From: Betaproteobacteria bacterium RIFCSPLOWO2_12_FULL_64_23
GTDB taxonomy: Bacteria; Pseudomonadota; Gammaproteobacteria; Burkholderiales; SG8-39
DNA: 42,863 nucleotides
Assembly: GCA_001770575.1 (NCBI GenBank)
Contig: MERK01000042.1
Span: 1-42,863 of the forward strand
Direction: 5' to 3'
In this document: one piece after another, positions 36,831 through 42,863 of the stretch
Position numbering within the stretch: the stretch's first letter is position 1
Layout of the letters: each line of letters begins with the position of its first letter
Notes under the pieces: model-generated
Seen by the model: only the letters and a program-made list of their open reading frames with translations
Database searches by the model: none
What the model was told of the DNA's origin: nothing
Translations under genes and position numbers: made by a program

Positions 36831-36880
36831 TCTTATACGTGGCGACGTAAATTGCGCCCGCCGCTTTTGATTTTATCCAT

Positions 36881-37075
36881 AACCCTGTTTTTGGTGCGGA
36901 TATGCTTTTCATCCGCGCCAAAAACAGGGTTGGCGCGCGGAGCGCGCAATGGCCGTTCGGCGACATCGGTGGATACCTCGATCTGTTGCATTCGAGCTTG
37001 CGCGGACGGCGGCCCGTCCGCGCGGATCGCCGATTGCGCGCGGATGAAAAGCGCATCCGCACGCAATCGGCGATC
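36881..37075. repeat. Two-module hairpin element, copy 2
   Basis: Same four hairpins as at 7307-7496 but with the module order swapped: H3 (36881-36931, stem starting AACCCTGTTTTTGG), H4 (36933-36947), 52 bases, then H1 (37000-37023) and H2 (37025-37075, stem starting GATCGCCGATTGCG). One-base linkers within modules are kept. Compared with copy 1, H3 differs at two pairs that changed on both arms plus one wobble made canonical; H2 differs at two pairs changed on both arms, one mismatch repaired and one pair lost. It occupies the gap between priA and argS; the remaining DNA on both sides holds only the argS promoter. Confidence 0.9.
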
Positions 37076-37170
37076 TTGTACAAAACCCCCGCGCCGTAAT
37101 TGGTCTCTTCCGTATATACGTTCAGAGAATGCCCTGAGCGCCTCACGGACTTGATCAGTCCTTCCCAAGG

Positions 37171-37176
37171 TATAAT
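37171..37176 (+). promoter_or_regulatory. -10 element of the argS promoter
   Basis: A perfect TATAAT preceded by AAGG; TTGATC lies only 14 bases upstream, so the -35 is poor. The predicted start near 37183 gives a leader of about 26 bases before the TTG start of argS. Confidence 0.5.
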
Positions 37177-37208
37177 ACGCAACTTTTTTCGCCGCAATCC
37201 CCTCCCTC

Positions 37209-38855
37209 TTGTCCGCTGAGATAAAGTCGCATTTGACCGAGCTGCTGACGCAGTCGCTGGCACGCGTGGCGCCGCAGTCTCCGGCGTCCGTCATCGCGCT
37301 CGAGCGCCCGAAGCAGGCCGCGCACGGCGACTGGGCATGCAATGTCGCCATGCAGTTGGCGCGAGAGCTCAAGCGCAATCCGCGCGAGCTGGCGCAGGCG
37401 CTGATCGCCGGCCTGCCCGCCTCGCCCTGGCTGGATAGCGCGGAGCTGGCCGGACCCGGCTTCATCAATCTTCGCCTGAAACCGGCAGCCAAGCTGGACG
37501 CGGTGCGCATGGTGCTGGCCGCCGGCGCGCGCTACGGCCGCGCCGACGCCGGGCGCGGGCGGCCGGTCCTGGTCGAATTCGTGTCCGCCAATCCCACCGG
37601 GCCGCTGCATGTCGGCCACGGCCGCCAGGCGGCGCTGGGCGACGCGATCTCGGCCCTGCTCGAGGCGCAAAGCTGGAAGGTGACGCGCGAATTCTATTAC
37701 AACGATGCCGGCGCGCAGATCGACAATCTGGCGCTGTCGGTGCAGGCGCGCGCGCGCGAGCAGCGAGGCGAGGCGGTGACCTTCCCCGAATCCGGCTACA
37801 ACGGCGAATACATCGGCGAGATCGCTGCGGACTTCCTCGCCCGGAACGGCGATCCCGGCGATCTCGCAGCGGTGCGCAGATTCGCGGTAGCCGCGCTGCG
37901 ACGCGAGCAGGACGAAGACCTCAAGGCATTCGGCGTGAAATTCGACAATTACTACCTCGAATCCTCGCTCTACACCGAGGGCAAGGTCGAGACGACGGTC
38001 AGTGCGCTCGTCGCCTCGGGCAAGACCTACGAACAGGACGGCGCGCTGTGGCTCAAGACCACCGACTACGGTGACGACAAGGACCGCGTGATGCGCAAGT
38101 CCGACGGCGGCCACACCTATTTCGTGCCCGACGTCGCCTACCACGTGACCAAGTGGCAGCGCGGCTTCGCGCACGCCGTCAACATCCATGGATCGGACCA
38201 TCACGGCACGGTGGCGCGGGTGCGCGCCGGCCTGCAGGCGCTCAACGCGGCAACCGGGGCCGGCATCCCGCGCGACTATCCCGACTATGTGCTGCACAAG
38301 ATGGTGACGGTGGTGAAGGCGGGCAAGGAGGTGAAACTGTCCAAGCGCGCCGGCAGTTACGTCACGGTGCGCGATCTGATCGACGAGGCAGGGCGCGACG
38401 CGGTGCGTTTTTTCCTGGTTTCGCGCAAGGCCGACACCGAGTTCGTGTTCGATATCGACTTGGCGAAGTCGCAGACCGAGGACAACCCGGTCTATTACGT
38501 GCAGTATGCGCACGCGCGCATTTGCTCGGTACTGGCGCAGTGGGGCGGAAACCCGCAGGTGCTCCCCGCCGCCGACCTCGCGCCGCTTGCGCTTGCGCGC
38601 GAACTCGCCCTGGCGCAGCGTCTGGGGGAATTCCCGGAGATGCTGGCTGAGGCGGCGCGCGATTTCGCGCCGCACATGGTGGCGTTCTACCTGCGTGAAC
38701 TGGCAGGAGAGTTCCACAGCTACTATAATGCCGAGCGCGTACTCGTCGCCGACGAAAGGCTCAAGCTGGCGCGGCTTGCCCTGATCCTCGCCGTGCGCCA
38801 AGTGCTGCAAAACGGTCTTGCGCTGCTGGGCGTAAGCGCTCCTGAAAAAATGTAG
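37209..38855 (+). CDS. argS: Arginyl-tRNA synthetase
   Basis: Class I aminoacyl-tRNA synthetase charging tRNA-Arg, 548 residues. The N-terminal tRNA-binding domain is followed by the HIGH-type motif in [20 protein letters not shown] (about 128-147), the specific [13 protein letters not shown] block and the degenerate KMSKS equivalent in [13 protein letters not shown] (about 373-385). The C-terminus has DALRP-type anticodon-domain helices ending in [10 protein letters not shown]. The start is a TTG at 37209 ([13 protein letters not shown]); no Shine-Dalgarno sequence is visible, so translation may depend on a weak start. The stop is immediately followed by the SPOR gene. Confidence 0.96.
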   Translation: MSAEIKSHLTELLTQSLARVAPQSPASVIALERPKQAAHGDWACNVAMQLARELKRNPRELAQALIAGLPASPWLDSAELAGPGFINLRLKPAAKLDAVRMVLAAGARYGRADAGRGRPVLVEFVSANPTGPLHVGHGRQAALGDAISALLEAQSWKVTREFYYNDAGAQIDNLALSVQARAREQRGEAVTFPESGYNGEYIGEIAADFLARNGDPGDLAAVRRFAVAALRREQDEDLKAFGVKFDNYYLESSLYTEGKVETTVSALVASGKTYEQDGALWLKTTDYGDDKDRVMRKSDGGHTYFVPDVAYHVTKWQRGFAHAVNIHGSDHHGTVARVRAGLQALNAATGAGIPRDYPDYVLHKMVTVVKAGKEVKLSKRAGSYVTVRDLIDEAGRDAVRFFLVSRKADTEFVFDIDLAKSQTEDNPVYYVQYAHARICSVLAQWGGNPQVLPAADLAPLALARELALAQRLGEFPEMLAEAARDFAPHMVAFYLRELAGEFHSYYNAERVLVADERLKLARLALILAVRQVLQNGLALLGVSAPEKM

Positions 38856-39437
38856 ATGGCCAAAGACCACAAACCGAGAGCGGCGACGAGGAAGAAAAGC
38901 GGCGGTAGTACGTTGCTCGGGATTTTCATCGGCCTCATCCTCGGCCTGTGCATCGCCGTCGGGGTGGCGTGGTATATGAACAAGACCCCGATCCCGTTCC
39001 TCACCAAGGCCAAACCGCCGGAGAAAGCGGCGGCGGAGCCGGGTAAGACGATCGTCAAGCCGCCGGACGAAAAGACCACGCAACAGGTGGAAAAGCCGCG
39101 CTTCGAGTTCTATAAGATCCTGCCCGGCGCTGAAGAACCGGTGACCGAGCAACAGATCAAGCAGGCGGCCAAATCCGGTGCGCCAGCGGAAAATTACCTG
39201 CTGCAAGTCGGCTCGTTTCAAAATCCCGCCGATGCCGACAACCTGAAGGCCCGGCTTGCCTTGATCGGAGTCGAAGCGAGCGTGGAGCCGATCGATCTGC
39301 CCGAAAAAGGCACTTGGTACCGGGTGCGCGTCGGACCTTACACCAAGGTGGAGGAAATAAATCGCGTGCGCCAGAACCTGGCACAGAACGGAATCGAGGC
39401 TTCGCTGGTCAAAATCAAGGATCCAGGCTCGCGCTGA
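38856..39437 (+). CDS. SPOR domain protein, FtsN-like
   Basis: A 193-residue bitopic membrane protein: basic cytoplasmic N-terminus (MAKDHKPRAATRKKSGG), one membrane helix (about 19-40, TLLGIFIGLILGLCIAVGVAW), a Pro/Lys-rich periplasmic linker and a C-terminal SPOR domain (about 113-190, starting NYLLQVGSFQNPADADNLKARL) that binds denuded glycan strands at the division septum. This is the architecture of FtsN. It starts directly after the argS stop with no gap and precedes dsbA by 27 bases, so it probably shares the argS transcript. Confidence 0.9.
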   Translation: MAKDHKPRAATRKKSGGSTLLGIFIGLILGLCIAVGVAWYMNKTPIPFLTKAKPPEKAAAEPGKTIVKPPDEKTTQQVEKPRFEFYKILPGAEEPVTEQQIKQAAKSGAPAENYLLQVGSFQNPADADNLKARLALIGVEASVEPIDLPEKGTWYRVRVGPYTKVEEINRVRQNLAQNGIEASLVKIKDPGSR

Positions 39438-39464
39438 GCATCGGACCCTTTTCGGGAGAATGAA

Positions 39465-40109
39465 ATGTTGAAGCGGCTGTTGGCGGCACTGGTAGTGTTT
39501 TTCGCGGTGGGCGTGGCGCAGGCCCAGCCCGCCGCGGGCGTCGAGTATCGGGAGCTTTCCCCGGCGCAGCCTACCGATACCCCAGGCAAAATTGAAGTCA
39601 TCGAGTTCTTCTGGTATGGCTGCCCGCATTGCTACAATTTCGAGCCGGTGATCGAGCCATGGGTGAAGAAGGTGCCCAAAGATGTTCACTTCCGCCGCAT
39701 TCCCGCCATGTTCAACGACGAGTGGGCGAAGGGCGGGCGGGCCTACTATGCACTCGAGGCCATCGGCGAGCTGGAGCGCCTGCACAAAGCGCTGTTCGAC
39801 GCCGTCCACACCGGCTCCAAGCTCAGGGTGGCGGACGAAGCGGCGCTGACCGAATGGTTGGGCAAGCAGGGCGTGGACACGAAAAAATTTGCTGCTGCCT
39901 ACCGCTCCTTCAGCGTCGAAGGCAAATTGAAGCGTGCCGCGCAGCTCACTCAGGCGTACAAAATCGAGGGTGTGCCCGCGATGGCGGTGAACGGCAACTA
40001 CGTCGTCATCACCGATAACATCAAGTCGTTCGAGCAGCTGCTCGCCGTCACCAATTATCTGGTCGAGCAATCGCGCAAAAAAGGCGGCAAGGCGGCGCCG
40101 AAGAAGTAA
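39465..40109 (+). CDS. dsbA: Thiol:disulfide interchange protein DsbA
   Basis: Periplasmic dithiol oxidase that introduces disulfide bonds, reoxidised by DsbB. The 214 residues comprise a signal peptide (cleavage after about AQA-20), then a thioredoxin fold with the canonical active site CPHC (Cys53, Cys56) in EFFWYGCPHCYNFEP and the cis-Pro loop EGVPAMAVNG. A GGGAGA ribosome site precedes the ATG. A related protein with a CPVC site follows 191 bases downstream. The adjacent FtsN-like gene is a known DsbA-dependent type of partner in E. coli, though this protein shows no Cys pair in its SPOR domain. Confidence 0.95.
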   Translation: MLKRLLAALVVFFAVGVAQAQPAAGVEYRELSPAQPTDTPGKIEVIEFFWYGCPHCYNFEPVIEPWVKKVPKDVHFRRIPAMFNDEWAKGGRAYYALEAIGELERLHKALFDAVHTGSKLRVADEAALTEWLGKQGVDTKKFAAAYRSFSVEGKLKRAAQLTQAYKIEGVPAMAVNGNYVVITDNIKSFEQLLAVTNYLVEQSRKKGGKAAPKK

Positions 40110-40239
40110 GTTTCAGGCGCGCGGCGCAATGCCCTGGCGCGCAGCGCGTACGCGAGCGCTGGGCCAGACGGAAACCCGTTCGCGCATCACTCTTGCATGC
40201 GGCAGGAATGAGGGTTGCCCCTGTGCCGCACAAGCGCTT

Positions 40240-40269
40240 TTGGCAGACTTCGCCGGATCGACATATTAT
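40240..40269 (+). promoter_or_regulatory. Sigma-70 promoter of the second dsbA-like gene
   Basis: -35 TTGGCA (40240-40245), 18-base spacer, -10 TATTAT (40264-40269), start near 40276. This lies in the 191-base gap after dsbA, so the paralogue can be transcribed independently of the argS-SPOR-dsbA unit. Confidence 0.5.
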
Positions 40270-40300
40270 TCGGGGATCCAGCTTGGCCAGGGAAAGCACG

Positions 40301-40945
40301 ATGATCCTCCTCAGAAAAGCCTTGGCGGCGCTGTTACTCGCGCTCGCGGCCGCAGGCGCCCATGCCCAGGCGCAATCCCTGCCGCAACCCGGCCGCGAAT
40401 ACCTCCGGCTCGACCCGCCGCGGGCGGTGGCGACTGGCGACAAAATAGAGGTCATCGAATTCTTCTACTACGGCTGTCCCGTCTGCTACGAGCTTGAGCC
40501 GACGCTGTCGCACTGGTTTTTCAACGCGCCCGGTTCCGTCGCGCTGCGCCGCGTGCCGGCCCTTTCCTCGGACAACTGGGACAATTTCGCCAAGCTGTTT
40601 TACACGCTGGAGGCCACCGGCCAGCTGGCGCGCCTGCACCGGCCGGTCTACGACAACTTTCACTTCGACGGCGTCAAGTTGAATGAAGAGGCGGCAATGC
40701 TCAACTGGGTTTCCCGCAACGGCGTTGACAAGCAGGAATTCATCAATACGTATCGCTCGCCGGAAATTCAGGCAAAGCTGGCTGCGGCGCGCGCCATGAC
40801 CCGGAGCTACGATATCAAGGGCGTGCCCAGCATCGTGGTCGACGGCAAGTTCGTGACTTCGGCACGCCTGGCCGGCGGCACGCGCGAGCTCATGCGGGTG
40901 GTCGACCAGCTGGTCGAGCTGGCGCGCAGGGAACGCGGGAAATAG
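40301..40945 (+). CDS. Second DsbA-like thiol:disulfide oxidoreductase (CPVC type)
   Basis: A 214-residue paralogue of the upstream DsbA, starting at 40301 with a CAGGGAAAG ribosome site; the open frame extends 36 codons further upstream without support. Signal peptide LLLALAAAGAHAQA (cleavage near 24), then a thioredoxin fold with active site CPVC (Cys59, Cys62) in EFFYYGCPVCYELEP and cis-Pro loop IKGVPSIVVDG. Canonical DsbA has CPHC; the Val in place of His should lower oxidising power and alter partner choice. The 2-base gap to the dehydrogenase gene indicates a shared message. Confidence 0.93.
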   Translation: MILLRKALAALLLALAAAGAHAQAQSLPQPGREYLRLDPPRAVATGDKIEVIEFFYYGCPVCYELEPTLSHWFFNAPGSVALRRVPALSSDNWDNFAKLFYTLEATGQLARLHRPVYDNFHFDGVKLNEEAAMLNWVSRNGVDKQEFINTYRSPEIQAKLAAARAMTRSYDIKGVPSIVVDGKFVTSARLAGGTRELMRVVDQLVELARRERGK

Positions 40946-40947
40946 CG

Positions 40948-41721
40948 GTGCCGGTGCCGCAGAAGGTTTTTATCACCGGCGCCTCCAGCGGCATCGGCGC
41001 CGCCCTGGCGCGGCATTACGCCGAGCGCGGCGCCACCCTGGGCCTGGCCGCGCGGCGCGCAGCGCAACTGCAGACGCTCGCCGACTCCCTCCCCACCCGG
41101 GTCTGCATTTATGCGCTCGATGTGGCCGACAGCGCCGCCCTCGCGGCAGCCGCGCAGGATTTTATCGTGCGTCATGGCGTACCCGATATCGTCATCGCCA
41201 ATGCCGGTATCAGTGCCGGCACCCGGTCAGAGCTGGCCGCGGACATCGCCGTGCTGTCCAGAATCATGCAGATCAATATGCTTGGCCTGGCGGCGACGCT
41301 GCAACCCTTCGTCGCGCCGATGCGCGAACGCGGCAGCGGCGTGCTGGCCGGCATCGCCAGCATCGCCGGCTTTCGCGGCCTGGCCGGCGCCGGCGCCTAC
41401 TGCGCCTCCAAGTCCGCTGCGATCACCTGGCTGGAGAGCCTGCGCCTGGAACTGCATGGGAGCGGCGTGGACGTGGTCACGATCTGCCCCGGTTTTGTCG
41501 CCACGCCGCTGACCGCGGTCAACCGCAACCCGATGCCTTTCCTGCTCGAAGCGCCCGACGCGGCGCGGCGTATTGCGCGGGCCATCGCCGCGAAGAAGCG
41601 CCTTGCCATCATTCCCTGGCAGATGCGCCTGGTGTTCTTCTTTCTACGGCGCATGCCTAACTGGTTGTACGACCGCCTGTTCGCGCGCGCCCCGCGCAAG
41701 CCGCGCGATCTGCCGGCCTAG
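40948..41721 (+). CDS. Short-chain dehydrogenase/reductase (SDR)
   Basis: Classical SDR, 257 residues, GTG start at 40948 (a second in-frame GTG lies 6 bases on). Cofactor motif TGASSGIG (10-17), NAG in IVIANAGISAG, catalytic Ser in GIASIAG and Tyr151/Lys155 in YCASK are all intact. AARRAAQL after strand 2 suggests NADP preference. The C-terminal WQMRLVFFFLRRMPNWLYDRLFAR forms an amphipathic or hydrophobic tail that may touch the membrane. It begins 2 bases after the DsbA-like gene. Substrate unknown. Confidence 0.92.
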   Translation: MPVPQKVFITGASSGIGAALARHYAERGATLGLAARRAAQLQTLADSLPTRVCIYALDVADSAALAAAAQDFIVRHGVPDIVIANAGISAGTRSELAADIAVLSRIMQINMLGLAATLQPFVAPMRERGSGVLAGIASIAGFRGLAGAGAYCASKSAAITWLESLRLELHGSGVDVVTICPGFVATPLTAVNRNPMPFLLEAPDAARRIARAIAAKKRLAIIPWQMRLVFFFLRRMPNWLYDRLFARAPRKPRDLPA

Positions 41722-41728
41722 TTGCGAC

Positions 41729-42520
41729 ATGTGGCGCGACGCCGCCGGCACGCTGCATCAACGCGCAGACGGCCCGGCGCGCATCGTTTCCCTGGTGCCC
41801 TCGATCACCGAGCTGATTTGCGATCTGGGCCTGGCCGGGCAACTCGCGGGCCGCAGCGGCTTCTGCGTGCATCCGCGCGCAACCCTGAAGAACGTGCCGA
41901 AAGTGGGAGGCACCAAGGACGTGGACCTGGCCAAGGTGCAAGCACTTAAGCCGACGCATGTGCTGCTCAATATCGACGAGAATGAGAAACCGGTAGCCGC
42001 GGCTCTGGCGCGGTTCGTGCCGCACCTGATCGTAACGCATCCGCTAGGCCCGCTCGATAACCCGCCGCTGTATCGGCTGCTCGGCGGAATTTTCGGCCGC
42101 GGCGAGGCAGCCGAGGCGCTGTGCGCCCGATTCCAGCAGGCGCACGATGCGCTGACGCAGGCCGCGCGCGACTGGCCGCGCCAGCGCGTGCTGTATCTGA
42201 TCTGGAAAAATCCGTGGATGACGGTTGCGCGCGACACCTATATATCGCGCACGCTGGCGCTGGCGGGCTGGGATAGCGTGCCGGCCGACGCGGCAGCACG
42301 CTATCCGCAGGTGCAGCTGGACCAAGCCTTGCTGCAGGAAGCGGAACTGGTGCTGCTGGCCAGCGAACCTTACCGCTTTCGCGCCCGCCATGTGGCCGAA
42401 CTGCGCGCCCTGCCTGTCATGCGCGGAAAAACGGTGGCGCTGATCGATGGCGAGATGACCTCCTGGTACGGCAGCCGCGCCATCGCGGGGATGGGTTATC
42501 TGCGCCGGCTCAGACAGTAG
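41729..42520 (+). CDS. Helical-backbone metal-receptor protein, BtuF-like, no signal peptide
   Basis: A 263-residue protein with the class III substrate-binding fold (PF01497 type): ARIVSLVPSITELICDLGLAGQLAGRSGFCVHP, LKPTHVLLNIDEN, LYLIWKNPWMTVARDTYISRTLALAGW and DGEMTSWYGSRAIAGMGYL. It is related to BtuF at 26.6 kb, but the N-terminus (MWRDAAGTLHQRADGPA) has no signal peptide or lipobox, so it should stay in the cytoplasm. It starts 7 bases after the SDR stop and has no permease or ATPase nearby. Its ligand could be a corrinoid, metal chelate or nothing. Confidence 0.82.
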   Translation: MWRDAAGTLHQRADGPARIVSLVPSITELICDLGLAGQLAGRSGFCVHPRATLKNVPKVGGTKDVDLAKVQALKPTHVLLNIDENEKPVAAALARFVPHLIVTHPLGPLDNPPLYRLLGGIFGRGEAAEALCARFQQAHDALTQAARDWPRQRVLYLIWKNPWMTVARDTYISRTLALAGWDSVPADAAARYPQVQLDQALLQEAELVLLASEPYRFRARHVAELRALPVMRGKTVALIDGEMTSWYGSRAIAGMGYLRRLRQ

Positions 42521-42564
42521 TCAACAGGGCCGGACGCAGCGGAAAACCGATTCGATGAATGGTG

Positions 42565-42863
42565 CTAATCCTGCGCCGGCGCTGCTGTTTTCCGCTTTGC
42601 TTTTTCCGCGCCCAGGCGCAGGCTGGCGTAGGTGCCGGGCGCGTCCCCGATCACCTGCAGCTTGCCGTCCCCGGGCACGCGCGCCGCGACTTTGACGCCA
42701 CCGTTGTGCTCATCCATCCAGGCCTGCCAGTCGGTCCACCACGAACCTTCATGGCGCGCCGCCGTCCCCAGCCACTCATCCGCATCTTCCGGAAACTCCG
42801 GGTTGGTCCAGTAGCAGTACTTGTTCGCCGCCGGCGGGTTGACGATGCCGGCGATGTGGCCGG
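42565..42863 (-). CDS. phaC: Poly(3-hydroxyalkanoate) synthase, class I, C-terminal part
   Basis: The last 98 residues of a gene that enters from the right edge on the minus strand. The visible part reads GHIAGIVNPPAANKYCYW at its start, with GSWWTDWQAWMDEHNGG further on and GTYASLRLGAEKAKRK near the end. GHIAG carries the catalytic His of PhaC, and the W-rich block is characteristic of class I synthases. It polymerises (R)-3-hydroxyacyl-CoA on the granule surface. The stop (42565-42567) faces that of the BtuF-like gene across 44 bases with no clear terminator. Confidence 0.9.
   Translation of the reverse strand, partial: GHIAGIVNPPAANKYCYWTNPEFPEDADEWLGTAARHEGSWWTDWQAWMDEHNGGVKVAARVPGDGKLQVIGDAPGTYASLRLGAEKAKRKTAAPAQD

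Noticed and set aside
37155-40070. A 971-codon open frame antisense to argS, the SPOR gene and dsbA
   Set aside because: It lies wholly across three well-supported genes, has no family motifs, and is explained by GC-rich third positions leaving few stops on the other strand. The same applies to the long frames antisense to thiC (2758-4893), btuB (29355-30827) and priA (35457-36803).

Overview
The window is GC-rich chromosomal DNA from a Gram-negative bacterium, most likely a betaproteobacterium (Nitrosomonadales or Rhodocyclales type; I cannot place it further). The reasons are a complete lipopolysaccharide inner-core set (waaC, waaA, msbA), a class I polyhydroxyalkanoate synthase end, the neighbour pairs hemE-priA and argS-SPOR-dsbA, 6S RNA directly behind zapA, and TonB-dependent B12 uptake. 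Nothing looks like a prophage, transposase, CRISPR array, tRNA or rRNA. Almost every base is in a recognisable gene; the many long antisense frames are GC-driven shadows.

Layout. (1) 1-4.7 kb, minus strand: glnA with an NtrC/sigma-54 control region, uppP, and thiC behind a TPP riboswitch. (2) 4.9-7.3 kb, plus: pcm-like methyltransferase, rhodanese and tolC, preceded by a CRP-type palindrome placed for class II activation. (3) 7.5-26.4 kb: a large lipopolysaccharide/glycan block. On the minus strand are waaC-waaA, then msbA and a WaaG-like transferase at the far end. Between them on the plus strand are a WaaE-like GT2, a WaaQ-like GT9, four GT4/GT2 transferases, two more GT9 proteins, an AsnB-type amidotransferase, three methyltransferases (two of FkbM type) and a CgeB-like glycosyltransferase. 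Most are joined by 4-base ATGA overlaps. No sugar-nucleotide synthesis genes, Wzx, Wzy or WaaL are present, so the block looks like an outer-core decoration locus whose product leaves with lipid A-core through MsbA. (4) 26.6-31.7 kb, minus: btuB-btuC-btuD-btuF behind a cobalamin riboswitch. (5) 31.9-34.3 kb, plus: a ZapB-like coiled coil, zapA, 6S RNA with a terminator, an EVE-domain protein and hemE. (6) 34.3-38.9 kb: an AT-rich gap with DnaA-box-like repeats, priA, and argS. (7) 38.9-42.5 kb: an FtsN-like SPOR protein, two tandem DsbA paralogues, a short-chain dehydrogenase, a BtuF-like protein without a signal peptide, and the 3' end of phaC running in from the right.

The most unusual non-coding structure is a two-module hairpin element present twice (7.3-7.5 kb and 36.9-37.1 kb). 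The modules are in swapped order in the two copies, and the long stems differ by paired, structure-preserving changes. A separate Pseudomonas-type REP hairpin sits at 21.33 kb and supplies the stop codon of the last gene of the main glycan run; just behind it lies a less GC-rich FkbM gene that looks acquired. Other points of interest are the amidotransferase/methyltransferase content of the glycan locus, the DnaA-box-like direct repeats in front of priA, and the nested controls around zapA and 6S RNA.
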